64,000 bases of DNA from Liolophura sinensis (lineage: Eukaryota > Mollusca > Polyplacophora > Chitonida > Chitonidae). The position numbers and the translations under genes are program-made. Shown here in pieces: positions 19,775 to 28,856 of the stretch. Each line of letters begins with the position of its first letter. Position 1 is the stretch's first letter. The stretch is taken from NCBI RefSeq assembly GCF_032854445.1, contig NW_027017967.1, positions 1 through 64,000 on the forward strand, in the 5' to 3' direction. The notes beneath the pieces were generated by a model that was not told where the DNA came from, did not search any database, and saw only the letters and a list, made by a program, of their open reading frames with translations.

Positions 19775-20666
19775 ATTGATACCGACGAGCTTATAGACGA
19801 GATTCTGGGCGCAGATAACGAGCCCGGTCGAAGCCAACAGCCCGGCCTCAGCCAACAGCCCGGCCTCAGCCAACAAGATGATGCACGGCAGCTCAGGGAT
19901 AGGCTGGCGGCACTTGCGGCGGGTGGGCAGGCCAAGCGATATCTGGGAAAAGACGTAACGGCCGCTGAGATCGACCCCATGAGCGACGAAGACGTTGTAC
20001 TCCCGGTACAAGGCTAAGCTCGGTGCGCGGATGGTTAACGGTCTCGGAGGTATGTTCTTGAGATCATATGTAAGGGCGCCCAGCCGGCTCCTACATATCC
20101 AACCCGAGAATCGACCAATGCTCATGGCACAGCTCGCTACCGACCCATTTGTTGAACAGGCGATTAGCAGTGGTAGCTGCTGGCTGTACTACTGCTATGG
20201 TAAATACTTAGCTACGTTAACTATGGCGTTGACCACTGCTGAGCACTGCTCATTTAAACACCACTGCTGTTCAGAAATGAGCCGTATGATCCAGAGTAAC
20301 ATGAGTACAACGAATCTGGAAGGCCCGAAGGAAGAGGAGAGGATGACAGCGGATTTTTCGAATGACAGCCCTGCGAAGAATCGCCAAAAAGTCGCTGCGG
20401 GTCGAGCGGGTGCTGCAGCCAGAAAGGCCAAGGCTGAAAAGCTCAAGGACGATCTTTGCGAAGCTAAGGCTGCTTTGCTTGGCGCAGCTGATTCTACTAA
20501 GAAACAGCCGAAGAAACCGGATTCTCCGAAGGAGTGGAGAGCCACAGATTTTACGAAGGGACTTGATTCTACGAAGGAACGGGCACACCAAATCACCCAC
20601 TGGGGGGCGCCCCTGGCGTTATTAGGCGTTGGCAGCCTTGCGATGTTAATGTTGCTACGCGTGTGA
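19775..20666 (+). pseudogene. Polinton accessory protein(s): acidic, globular, basic and membrane parts, frameshifted
   Basis: The first part reads DTDELIDEILGADNEPG, with an 18-bp repeat encoding QQPGLS, then a helical stretch ending DPMSDEDVV, and stops at about 20016. A shifted frame (19995-20666) continues with YKAKLGARMV and DPFVEQAISSG. From about 20302 a lysine/alanine-rich part follows (AGRAGAAARKAKAEKLKDD) with repeated DSTKK/DSPKE/DFTKG/DSTKE. A last membrane segment is APLALLGVGSLAMLMLL. The second part may once have been a separate gene starting MSTTNLEGPKE. A DNA-condensing core protein is possible from composition, but no family function is known to me. Confidence 0.5.
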
Positions 20667-20749
20667 CGCAGGCGCAATACAGCACAACAAGATATTACGC
20701 CTGTTCCTTCGCAAGAACAGAAACTCCATTTAAATACACGTCGCGATCT

Positions 20750-20758
20750 CTTTCTATA
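20750..20758 (+). promoter_or_regulatory. TATA-like element before the 79-aa ORF
   Basis: CTATATAGA lies about 13 bp before the ATG at 20768. It is close for a TATA box, so the start site would fall near or inside the ORF start. Confidence 0.3.
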
Positions 20759-20767
20759 TAGAGCAGC

Positions 20768-21007
20768 ATGTCTACTCCACCCGGTGACGGAAAAGTGCTA
20801 GTCAACGCGGCCTACCACGCCGCTGTGGTCTCTCTCCTGGCTACTGGGTACGCTCGTCTCGGCCAGATGTTCCTGAAAGGAGCCCTCCCGAAGCTGGACT
20901 TAACACCCCGTGACGTCGGCATAGTCATTGCAGATGTAGGCCTGGCCATGTTTTGGAAGGAGTTGCTAATTAAACAAGGGCTCCTTCCTCCTAATATAAT
21001 CAACTAG
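20768..21007 (+). CDS. 79-aa conserved Polinton membrane-associated protein
   Basis: An intact frame, MSTPPGDGKVLVN to PPNIIN. It has two moderately hydrophobic helices (AAYHAAVVSLLATGYARLG and VGIVIADVGLAMFWKELLI) separated by a short polar part with LDLTPRD. I know similar small proteins from invertebrate Polintons, always near the integrase; their role is not established. It is compactly placed between the preceding accessory gene and the next small ORF on the same strand. Confidence 0.6.
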   Translation: MSTPPGDGKVLVNAAYHAAVVSLLATGYARLGQMFLKGALPKLDLTPRDVGIVIADVGLAMFWKELLIKQGLLPPNIIN

Positions 21008-21086
21008 TAATGGCCTCCATCGCAATGATGATGGGGGTGTCCTCGTAAACGCTCTGGCCTCCAGCAGGAACAACTATATGTTTTCG

Positions 21087-21457
21087 ATGCTTAGGAGTTC
21101 TGGTGTCGACGAAGGCGGTGGCGCCATGACCGCGCTGTAGAGCAGCTCCAAGCCGCCCAGGAAAAATTGGCCCGAAAGCGTGCTGAGCGCTTGGACTGGA
21201 TCAACGATGAACTCTGCCGCCAGGGCCACGCTGTCCAAACGTTCCGGGATGTCGACGCTGCAATCCGCGAGTATTCTAGGGTCACGGGCACAACTCTTAC
21301 ACGCGATGCACGCGACGCGCTGCTGGGCGCAGAGCCACAGCTCTCCGATTTCAATGTGCCTAGTGAAGACCAGAAACACCGCGAGATAACCTTCGTCATC
21401 CTGGGGATGTGTGTGGTTGGGGGCGTGAGTTACGGAATCGTAAAACTCACTAAGTAA
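21087..21457 (+). pseudogene. small coiled-coil membrane protein of the Polinton, frameshifted
   Basis: The start ATG at 21087 gives MLRSSGVDEGGGAM, then hits TAG at about 21138. The body, open in a different frame to TAA at 21457, has a charged helix (VEQLQAAQEKLARKRAERLD), then FRDVDAAIREY and QLSDFNVPSEDQKHREI, and ends in a membrane segment (TFVILGMCVVGGVSYGIV). A single small indel near 21125-21140 separates start and body. It is a conserved companion of invertebrate Polinton genes with no known function. Confidence 0.5.
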
Positions 21458-21613
21458 TCCGAACTGACTGTGCCGGACTCGCCATCGAGCTCCTCGCCGT
21501 ATGGCAGGCACGACCTTAGTAGTGAGGTGGTTCTTCGCGCACAAATACGCCGCGATGATCAACATCTTTTTCGTCGCAATTCTCTTAGAGGGCTGCTAGA
21601 ATACCTTGATAAC

Positions 21614-22630
21614 ATGGCTAGTAAGGTGTCTGCTTGCCTCTCAAATATCTACTACAGCCCTCGTGGGTACTGGAAGGGTCGCTCGGCCATCCAGAAACTT
21701 GCCACTGCGGCTAAAGTCTCCGAAGATGTGGTCCAGGCCTGGCTGGAAAAGCAGGCTATCTGGCAGATCTACTTGCCCAGTCCCAGAAAAATACCGAGGC
21801 CTATGTTCGATGTTTCCACGCCGAATGACATCCACCAAGCCGATCTTCTATTTCTACCACATGATCGGCGAGGCCGGAAGCTGTATAAGTACGCGCTGAC
21901 AATTGTTGATGTCGCTTCTCGCTTTAAGGAGGCGGAACCTCTGGCTACTAAAGATTCCAAAGAAGTCGCTGATGCTCTCTCTTGCATTTACAAGCGGGGA
22001 CCCCTGAGATGGCCGAAGCTACTCCAAGTTGACCCTGGGCGCGAGTTCATGGGTGCAGTGAGCCAAGTGCTGGCCAAACACCATGTCACAGTCCCCCGAG
22101 GCCGCGTGGATATCCACCGAGACCAAGGCATAGTGGAGCGTTTCAACCGTACTCTGGCTGAGCGGCTCTTTGGACATCAGTACGCCCAGGAGATGCGCCT
22201 CCCTCCCGATCATCGGTCTACTGAATGGATGGCTCGGCTGCCCTCTGTTGTGGCCGCTCTAAAAAAAAAAACAGACAACGAGGCTGATCGGTAAAAGCCG
22301 AAAGACGCTATCAAGGCACAAAAGGTGCCACACAAGCCTTCTTCGACGGTTCCAGGTCGCCCCGTTGGACTTAATGAGCGGAAGATCCCCGAGGGTGTTG
22401 GCGTTCGTTATTTCTTTCAGCCTGGAGAGCTGGAGGGCGGATGCCGTCGCGCGACTGATCCTGTGTGGTCTCTAGAGATATATAGGCTGGGGCGCTCTGT
22501 CACAAAGCCTAATGAGCTGTACTATCTAGACGATACGTCGGATGGCCCGAGACGGGGATTCGTTAGTAAGGAGTTGCTTATAGTGCCTCCCGATACTCAG
22601 CTTCCCCCGGATGGGGTTCTACGACGCTAG
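21614..22630 (+). pseudogene. INT: Polinton retrovirus-like integrase (rve), frameshifted
   Basis: The family-like start is ATG 21614 (MASKVSACLSNIYYSPRGYW); an in-frame extension reaches 21470. The rve catalytic core is visible: D in IHQADLLFLPHD, D in LLQVDPGREFM and E in DQGIVERFNRTLAERLF, the D-D-E triad that joins element ends to target DNA. The frame then runs through an A11 tract (22261-22271) and ends at TAA near 22292. The carboxy-terminal target-binding part (GVGVRYFFQPGE to GFVSKELLIVPPD) continues in another frame from about 22325 to TAG at 22630. So there is at least one frame change near 22260-22320. Catalytic residues are intact. Confidence 0.85.
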
Positions 22631-22767
22631 TAGTTGCTCGAAGAGGATATCCATTCCAGCCCATCCTGCAGGCGCCGTCAAGGAGGCGCATCTCTATTGC
22701 CATAAGCCAAGGTGTGGACACCATCTTCGGCGATCCAGCGCTTATTATCGAAGGGGGACAGTGAGAC
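22631..22767. other. short gap between convergent integrase and polymerase genes
   Basis: 137 bp between the integrase stop and the polymerase stop. No terminator or ORF is evident. Confidence 0.4.
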
Positions 22768-24924
22768 CTAATTCAGGTGCTGCCCATAGATATGGTGGCG
22801 CTCTGATCGCAGCACGTCCATACCGTGGCGGAAGATCTTCTTCTCGAAGAGGGCCTCTTTGTACTGCTTATGGCGGATGCGCTTTTCCACAACTCCCTTT
22901 TTCACGCCCATGGCCTTCTTAATATTGGCTCCACCTGCCTCCAGAATGGAATACATCTTGGGACGCTGACCAATGTATTCGGCGATCGGCCGCCCCGCGC
23001 ACTCGTCCTTCATTTTCCCCAAGACCTTCATATTTGCTACGCTGTGCAGTGGGTGGTCTTGTGGGTAATCTGAGGTGTCGTACAGGTTTGCATTCTCAGC
23101 CATATCCCTATAAACATCCTCAGTCTGATTCTCGAGTAGCAGACTATCCGTGTCAGTGTAGAGGAGCTGGCAGCGCTCTCCGTACTGGGCCTTCATGTGG
23201 TTGTAGTAGAAATCGTACATCAGGTGCTTGGAGAGATCTAGAATGCTCATGCCAACATAGATAGACCGGTTTAGGACTAGACGGGTCTTGTGCATCTGAA
23301 TCGCTGCGAGGTCATCATCAAATATGTTTACCCGTGCGAAGCTCGGGCTGGCTATCAAGCGTCGGAGCTTGTCGTCTTCTCCAGAGCGTACTAGCTTGAC
23401 GTCCACACGCTTCCGAAGGTTCTCCATAGTTTTTCCGAAGACCGAGTTGTTCATTAGCTTGTACAGGTCCTTCTCGAATTTACTTGCGGCCGTTTTTCGG
23501 AGCTCGGTGTTCGTCCTGATACGTACTGTTCCTTGTTGCGGAGGTTTGGGACCAGCTTTTTGACCTCAGTAGGCAGTAGACCGTGCTGATAGTCGGACAT
23601 CCACTCCTTCTGAACAACCAGACGCTCCGGGGCTAATGGGTAGCCGTTATGTGCGTTATGTAGGTCGGCCGGATACTCTAGGTCGACCTTGAGGATGGAA
23701 CCCTCAGGACTATTGTGGGGGTGGGTAGCAATCGTTTCACCGAGACACTGCGCGCCACCTACCCACTTAAAGCCGCCCGTTGGAAGAAACTGACTCATAG
23801 CCCAGCCATATAGATTATTGGCGTCTAGGTATTGGATGTACCTGTTTGGACTTTCGGGGTTGTATCCCTCCTCCTGCGGATTATTGGCTTTGGCGTATCG
23901 CTTACCTACCATGGAGATACCCCCTCGCAACCCCTTCTCAATGAAGAGATGTTGGTCATAGTCCGTCAACAGCTCCAGCTCTAACCTGGACTTCCTGAAC
24001 AGCGCATCCCACGAGAGACCTGGGCTCGTAAAGTAGTGAGCGGGGTCCAATTCATACTGCTGTAAACAAGTCTTCCGGAAGGCCTCAAACACATCGGCTA
24101 ATAGGAGCACGTCTGTGTCTGGGTTTTCTGGCGGCTGGAAATAAGGCAGACCGGAGTGCCCGTCGGAGGCAGTCTTTGTTCTTCACATTGATGACTGCTT
24201 TCTTATCACTCACAGCTGCAGGTAGGGGGATGTAGGACCCGCCTCTCAGTGGCTGATACCTTGCAATGTCAAGTCAGAGTGTTTGCACGCTATAGACAAC
24301 CCACCCTGACCCTCGCTGTGTCCATTTTTCTAGCACCTCCTGGATGGTGGGGAAGGCCTTATCTAGAGCCCCGTCAATGTCACCGACCTCTAAGAGGGCC
24401 TCCATTTTGCTGTGGAGTACTGGGCTGGTATACTCTTCACTGCCATCGGCGTTGTCCTTTCGCAGCTGAACCCTGAGGCCTAGTTGGGACTTAACGCCGT
24501 TGAGTGCCAGGATCTCTTCTTCTAGCTTCTGGCGAATAATGGTTCGTATTTCTTCTAAGAAGTCTACGGGGTCCGTCCAAACACCTTCGGGTACGTCCAT
24601 CTGCCAGACCCGGAGGAGATTCCTTATGGCCCTGCCGGTGTTAGTGAATTCTAGTTTCTTTTCGCCTAGCACTTCATCCAACTCCTTCTCACTGAGGAAG
24701 TTCTTTTCACCTAGCACTTCATCCAACTCCGCGTTACTGAGGAAGGTCTTGTTGTCTTGCTTCCACTTGGCCCCAGCCGTTTTATACCTGTCGAGGATCC
24801 TCTGCAATTCTTCCAAGGCAATGCGGGACCGTGAGTAATAGGGCCGCACACCTATGAGCGCCTCAAACTCCTCCCGTAGTGCTCGTGCTTTATGATGGTG
24901 GTTTATTGTACGCGTCGTATGCAT
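22768..24924 (-). pseudogene. POLB: Polinton protein-primed family B DNA polymerase, with deletions and frame changes
   Basis: Minus strand from ATG 24924. The amino domain (to about 24274) is followed across a stop and frame change by RYQPLRGGSYIPLPAAV and INVKNKD. The polymerase palm is clear: motif A YLDANNLYGWAMSQFLP, motif B NNSVFGKTMENLRKR and motif C YTDTDSLLL, then a conserved carboxy tail to 22768. The RSALFP block near 24140 is joined almost directly to LLLADVFEAFRKTCLQQYEL, so most of the 3'-5' exonuclease domain appears deleted. A second gap or frame change lies at 23454-23560, just before motif B. A 45-bp tandem duplication at about 24650-24740 repeats FLSNAELDEVLGEK and FLSEKELDEVLGEK. 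It would have replicated the element DNA; this copy cannot be functional. Confidence 0.85.
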
Positions 24925-24939
24925 AATTACATCGACTCT

Positions 24940-25242
24940 CTAATTGTAAATGTCGATGGCCGCCAGCCGTTTGAACTCGTCCAAGAAAGCCTTGAGCCTC
25001 CGCTTCCTTTCACACGTCTGGACCCTATTATGTCCGCAGGCCATGCAAAGCCGAAATCGGTTTTTAACACCCCGCCCACAGCTAATACATGGCTGGGTGC
25101 CAGGACCCTTTCGCAGACGGTATAGGTGAATCCCGCAGTACTCCCCCAGACAACTCTTACCACAGAGCTCCGTGGAGCCGATGAGAAGCCACCGGCAATT
25201 GTTGTAACCATGTCGTTGTGTATAGAATTGGTGTGGAAACAT
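24940..25242 (-). CDS. conserved zinc-binding protein next to POLB
   Basis: The frame starts MFPHQFYTQRHGYNNCRWLL at 25242; an in-frame upstream ATG at 25278 is possible but less likely. The 100 residues carry two cysteine groups: NNC, LCGKSCLGEYC with a following H, then CISCGRG and CMACGHN about ten residues later. Each pair spacing suits a zinc ribbon. The end is basic and helical. The gene ends 15 bp before the polymerase ATG on the same strand. I know this protein as a regular neighbour of protein-primed polymerases in invertebrate Polintons; its function is unknown. The frame is intact. Confidence 0.6.
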   Translation of the reverse strand: MFPHQFYTQRHGYNNCRWLLIGSTELCGKSCLGEYCGIHLYRLRKGPGTQPCISCGRGVKNRFRLCMACGHNRVQTCERKRRLKAFLDEFKRLAAIDIYN

Positions 25243-25287
25243 ATCTGATGCAAGTGGTATGTCAAATAGAACCCCCACAAGCAGGGA

Positions 25288-25422
25288 AGGGGGCAGGGAG
25301 CCCCTATTTACCGTGGGGGGAGGGTGTTATGGAGGAAAGGGGGGGGGGGGGCTGGGAGCCTTTATTTGTACTGGGAGGGCTTAGGGGGTGGGTGTGCCAG
25401 AACCCCTATTGCATATACTACT
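25288..25422 (-). repeat. Polinton right terminal inverted repeat
   Basis: It ends GTGTGCCAGAACCCCTATTG then CATATACTACT, the reverse complement of the left start. An expanded G tract (25338-25351) replaces a shorter mixed run in the left copy. AACATA follows as target duplication. Confidence 0.9.
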
Positions 25423-25516
25423 AACATACTGCGCAGAGTTCATATCCGACAGCCCGAAGAACCTTTTCTATGGCCGCGAATAATTCCTGGTGGGCAATTC
25501 CTTCCGAAATAAACAT
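25423..25516 (-). pseudogene. RING-finger ORF, amino-terminal part (split by the Polinton)
   Basis: The minus-strand ORF starts at ATG 25516 (MFISEGIAHQELFAAIEKVL) and reaches its first C-x2-C (C-A-V-C) just before the Polinton end at 25422. The other six RING ligands lie at 11698-11857. The two parts are in the same frame once the insertion and one copy of the target duplication are removed. That shows the Polinton landed between ligands 2 and 3 of an open RING ORF. Confidence 0.75.
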
Positions 25517-25849
25517 TATTATTTGCAGGGAAACGGGCCGATATTTGCTTTCGGCATTTAATTGTCAATATTCCTTTTTTACACACCGGTGGCAACTGCA
25601 CATCTTGCGCTTTTTAAAACTAAGAGTAGGGTCCCAACAACGTATCGTAAAGTTGCCGCGCTTCAATGTTTACGTCAGGTGATTTCACCAACTGGCATGA
25701 AAATGTTTTGAGAAGTTGAGTTGACATTACTTAACTTGTGGACGGTAGAGAGGGTGGTGTTAATTAAACTTTTTTGTACTGTGCGTTGTCAGGTAGTTTT
25801 TGGAATTGTTTTCAGAATTTTTTGCTCTAGTTTTCTTTGCTACAATGAG
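25517..25849. other. region upstream of the split RING ORF
   Basis: Presumed promoter side of the RING ORF. A TTTAAAAAGCGC sequence on the minus strand (about 25610) is the only TATA-like candidate. No convincing ORF is present. Confidence 0.35.
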
Positions 25850-27780
25850 ATGGGCTAGTGTTTTGCAGTATCTTTTAGTGCCACTTTTTATAGGAGGCAT
25901 TTTTCAACTTCAGAAATTTGGTATTCTTCAACATACCGGCGACATTTTTCTGTGTTGAATTTTCTACCCGGTGTGTTATTTTACAACATGGAAGTTGCCT
26001 TTTAATTTAGTTAAGTTAATCGTAGTTCGAGAATTTACAACACGGTATTTTTCAACTTCATAAATTTAGTAACTTACATCATAAATTAGTTTAACTATCT
26101 GGGTCTTTTGCCGCGCTAGTTTTTTGTTGGATTTGTTATTTTTTAACTCGGCATTTTACAACGTATATGTGGGTAGTTTATAATTTAGATTGCTTTGTGT
26201 TTGTTACTTTTTAACATGGAATTTTGCAACTTATTAAATTAGGTATTCTTCAACATAGAACTGAGGTTTCATGTTCTTTCTTCATTACTTTGGTCTTTTC
26301 TAGTCGAATAGTCATTTCTCAACATGGAGTTTTGCATGGATATGGTAGTTTACAGCTTTAATTCCAGTTACGACGTTTGTCATTTTATAACATGACATTT
26401 CACAACATTAAATTGGTAATTTACGACTTAGACCTTTGGTTCTCCATTTGACTTGTCATTTTTTAACATGGAATTTTGCAACACTGAAGTGGTGGTTTAC
26501 AATTTAAATTCTTTTGCAATGTTTGTCATTTTGCAACATTGGCATTTCGCAACATTAAAGTGGTATTTTACAACTTAAATTTGGTCTTTCTAATCGAATT
26601 GGCATTTTTCAACATGGAATTTTGCAACATGGAAGTGATAGCTTACAATTTAAATTCTTTTACGGCGTTTGACATTTCATAACATGGTGTTTTGCAAAAT
26701 TAAAATGGTATTTTTCAACTAACTTTTTTGTTGTTGTCTTTGACGTTTTACAAGATATTTTTTTTTCAACTTGACGGTTTTAGTATTTCCCAACGGGGAA
26801 ATGGTTTGACCATTTTGGTTTTCTACTGTTTTGGTCTTTCTATTCGATTTGGTATTTTTCAACAAGAATTTTACAACATGGAATTGGCAGTTTACAACTT
26901 AAATTCTTTTCCGCTGTTTGTCATTTTGCAACATGGCATTTCGCAACATTAAAGTGGTATTTTGCAACATAAATCTTTGGTCTTTCCGTTCGATTTGTCA
27001 TTTTTCACCATGCAATTTTGCAACACAAAAGTGGCAGTTTACAACTTTAAATTCTTTGACGACGTTTGCTATTTTACAATATTGTATTTTGTAACATTAA
27101 AATGGTATTCTCAACTCAAAATTTTTTTTGTTGTCTTTGACGTTTTACAAGGTGTATTTTTTTTCAACTTGACAGTTTTAGTTTTCCCCAACGCGGAAAT
27201 GGTTTTTCCATTTTGGTTTTCTACTGTTTTGGTCTTTCTACTCCATTTGGTATTTCTCAAAATGGAAGTGGCAGTTTACAACTTAAATTCTTTCGCGCTG
27301 TTTGGCACTTTTCAACATGGAATTTTGCAGCATGGAAGTGGCAGTTTACAACTGAAATTCTGTCGAGCTTTTTGACATTTTCCAACATGTAATTTTGGAA
27401 CATAGGAGTGGTAGTTTACAAGTTAAATTCTTTCGCGATATTTGGCATTTTACAAGATGGCATTTCGCAACTTTAAAGTGGTATTTTACAAGTTAGATTT
27501 GGTACTTCTAATCGATTTGTCGTTTTTCAACTTGGAACTTTGCAACAGGGACGGAGTACTTTCCAACTTTAAATTCTTTTGTGACGCTTGTCACTTTACA
27601 ACATGGTATTTTACAACACAAATGTGGTAATTTGCAACTTAGATGCGGTCTGTCATTTTTAAAAGATGGTATTTTGCGACATGAAATTGCAATTTACAAC
27701 TTATTTCCCTTTATGACGTTGTTATTTTATAACATGGTATTTCGTAGATTTAGTGTTCTACAACATGGAAATGATTTTTT
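25850..27780. repeat. AT-rich tandem repeat of the virus-like block
   Basis: A diverged tandem array. The anchor TTTACAACTTAAATTCTTT recurs at about 26494, 26643, 26893, 27037, 27274, 27345, 27415 and 27560. The basic unit is therefore about 145 bp, with ~70- and ~240-bp variants. Within units, TTTNCAACATGG and TTTNCAACTT recur about every 20 bp. Open frames inside it (for example 26962-27375) are products of the repeat. It lies between the RING ORF and the DHFR remnant. Confidence 0.8.
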
Positions 27781-27914
27781 TCATGTTTCTTTTTTGATGG
27801 CGGCGGAATAGGGGCTCTCATAGTGGCGGAGAAGGAGCGTGGCGATTTTGTTGTGATCCATTCAAATTGTAAGCGAGCAATTATTTTCTTGTGGCATCTT
27901 AGAAGATAATTTTT

Positions 27915-28288
27915 TTAATGATCTGTTTTCTTTTGACGTGTGGTGGTCTGGTCGTTCGGAGTAAAATCATAAATTTCCCGTCGAAATCTTATGCCGTTTT
28001 CTGTCAAAGCAGGGCCAGTTTCTTTCTTGCGCGGCTTTTTGTTTTCAAAAACTGGCATAAATGCGTCAATTATGAAAACGGATTCCACATCCGACAATTT
28101 CTCGGCCTCTGTTTTAGCCTGGTGAAAACTTTTGACCACTTTAATAGTGGCGTTTTCCTTTAATGTTTTGCTCAGCACAATGTTCAATCGCCGGGTAGCG
28201 GTCTGTGTTTGTTTGGAATGGATAACCACGTATTCCTACCCATGATGACAGCATTCCACTTGCCCACTCCGGCGGTTTCAGTGGTGAA
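27915..28288 (-). pseudogene. DHFR: dihydrofolate reductase remnant
   Basis: DHFR reduces dihydrofolate with NADPH for thymidylate synthesis. The minus strand from about 28288 reads TETAGVGKWNAVIMGRNTWL and SIPNKHRPLPG, the family's NADPH-binding region. A 1-base change near 28192 shifts the frame, which then continues RLNIVLSKTLKE. A downstream part, KLSDVESVFII, is followed directly by DAFMPVFENKK and ENGIRFRREIYDF, the family's last strands. The segment normally between VFII and the last strands (GG motif, about 40 residues) is missing, and the amino-terminal active-site part is not visible. No introns are seen. Large DNA viruses sometimes carry DHFR; a processed host copy is the alternative. 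Confidence 0.8.
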
Positions 28289-28562
28289 AGGTTTAATAAT
28301 TGAAAAGGTGAAAGGTGAAAGGTTTAATTTCAACAAATCTTCCTTGATTCACCAAGGTAAATTTCTTTCCGTTACTAGACTTACACATTGCTACTATTAT
28401 GTTTGTGGGTTTCATGTGTGAAAAAAAGGTTGCTGTTTCGATTCTTTTTATACGTGATTTTTTTTAAGTGTTGGCAACTCATTCAGCTCGCGCGGATTTC
28501 ATCTTCTGCTATAACAAAAATGGTAAGCCAGAATTTTTCTTTACCGCGGCTATAGTTAAAAT
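28289..28562. other. intergenic, with a short GGTGAAAGG duplication
   Basis: AAAGGTGAAAGGTGAAAGG at about 28303-28321 is a local duplication just upstream of the DHFR remnant. An open frame from 28468 overlaps the next ORF, and I do not favour it. Confidence 0.35.
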
Positions 28563-28856
28563 ATGGCTTGTGAAACTCGACGACCCAGACGATGTGGTTA
28601 CAAACTTAACACCGACCGCCCGGCGCGCAAACAAACAAGCAAAAATCCGCGCCCTCGCAAAGTGTGTTCGATCTGCGGACGTCCCACTGTTGACGCCGCG
28701 TGCCACACGAACCGGGTGCACAACATTGCTAATAAAGAACGAAGAAGAGGAGGGAGGAGCGATAGACACTGGAATTTTCCTCTTTGCAAGAGCATCTGTT
28801 GTGAGAGTAGACAAATATCTTCGAAATACCCATCGGTTAGATGGCACCGAGTATGA
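28563..28856 (+). CDS. uncharacterised 97-aa basic, cysteine-containing protein
   Basis: The ATG lies in good context (AAATATGGC). The product is strongly basic (KQTSKNPRPRK) with VCSICGRPTVDAACHTNRVH and CKSICC, possibly a small zinc-binding protein. I do not recognise it. The stop TGA at 28854 overlaps the next ATG (ATGA at 28853), the compact stop-start layout typical of viral genes. A second open frame (28468-28884) covers the same bases, and a minus-strand one too, so the choice rests on start context and the overlap. Confidence 0.4.
   Translation: MACETRRPRRCGYKLNTDRPARKQTSKNPRPRKVCSICGRPTVDAACHTNRVHNIANKERRRGGRSDRHWNFPLCKSICCESRQISSKYPSVRWHRV

Larger units (their letters stand above)
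11858..25422. mobile_element. Polinton/Maverick element, full length with TIRs and target duplication
   Basis: A 13,565-bp element. Terminal inverted repeats (11858-11990 and 25288-25422) start AGTAGTATAT, the AG-start expected of Polintons. AACAT (11853-11857) and AACATA (25423-25428) are the target duplication. Contents: rve integrase, FtsK/HerA-type packaging ATPase, double-jelly-roll major capsid protein, protein-primed family B DNA polymerase, a zinc-binding protein and about eight conserved accessory or structural ORFs. It is visibly more GC-rich than its AT-rich surroundings. Most genes are broken; the capsid gene is open. No adenain-like protease was seen. It carries a SINE at 13797-14160, so it is not recent. 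Confidence 0.93.

Noticed and set aside
21074-21565. 163-codon minus-strand frame
   Set aside because: A shadow of the plus-strand coiled-coil protein and integrase start.
26728-27811. Phenylalanine-rich frames
   Set aside because: Products of the AT-rich tandem repeat; no start context or motif.
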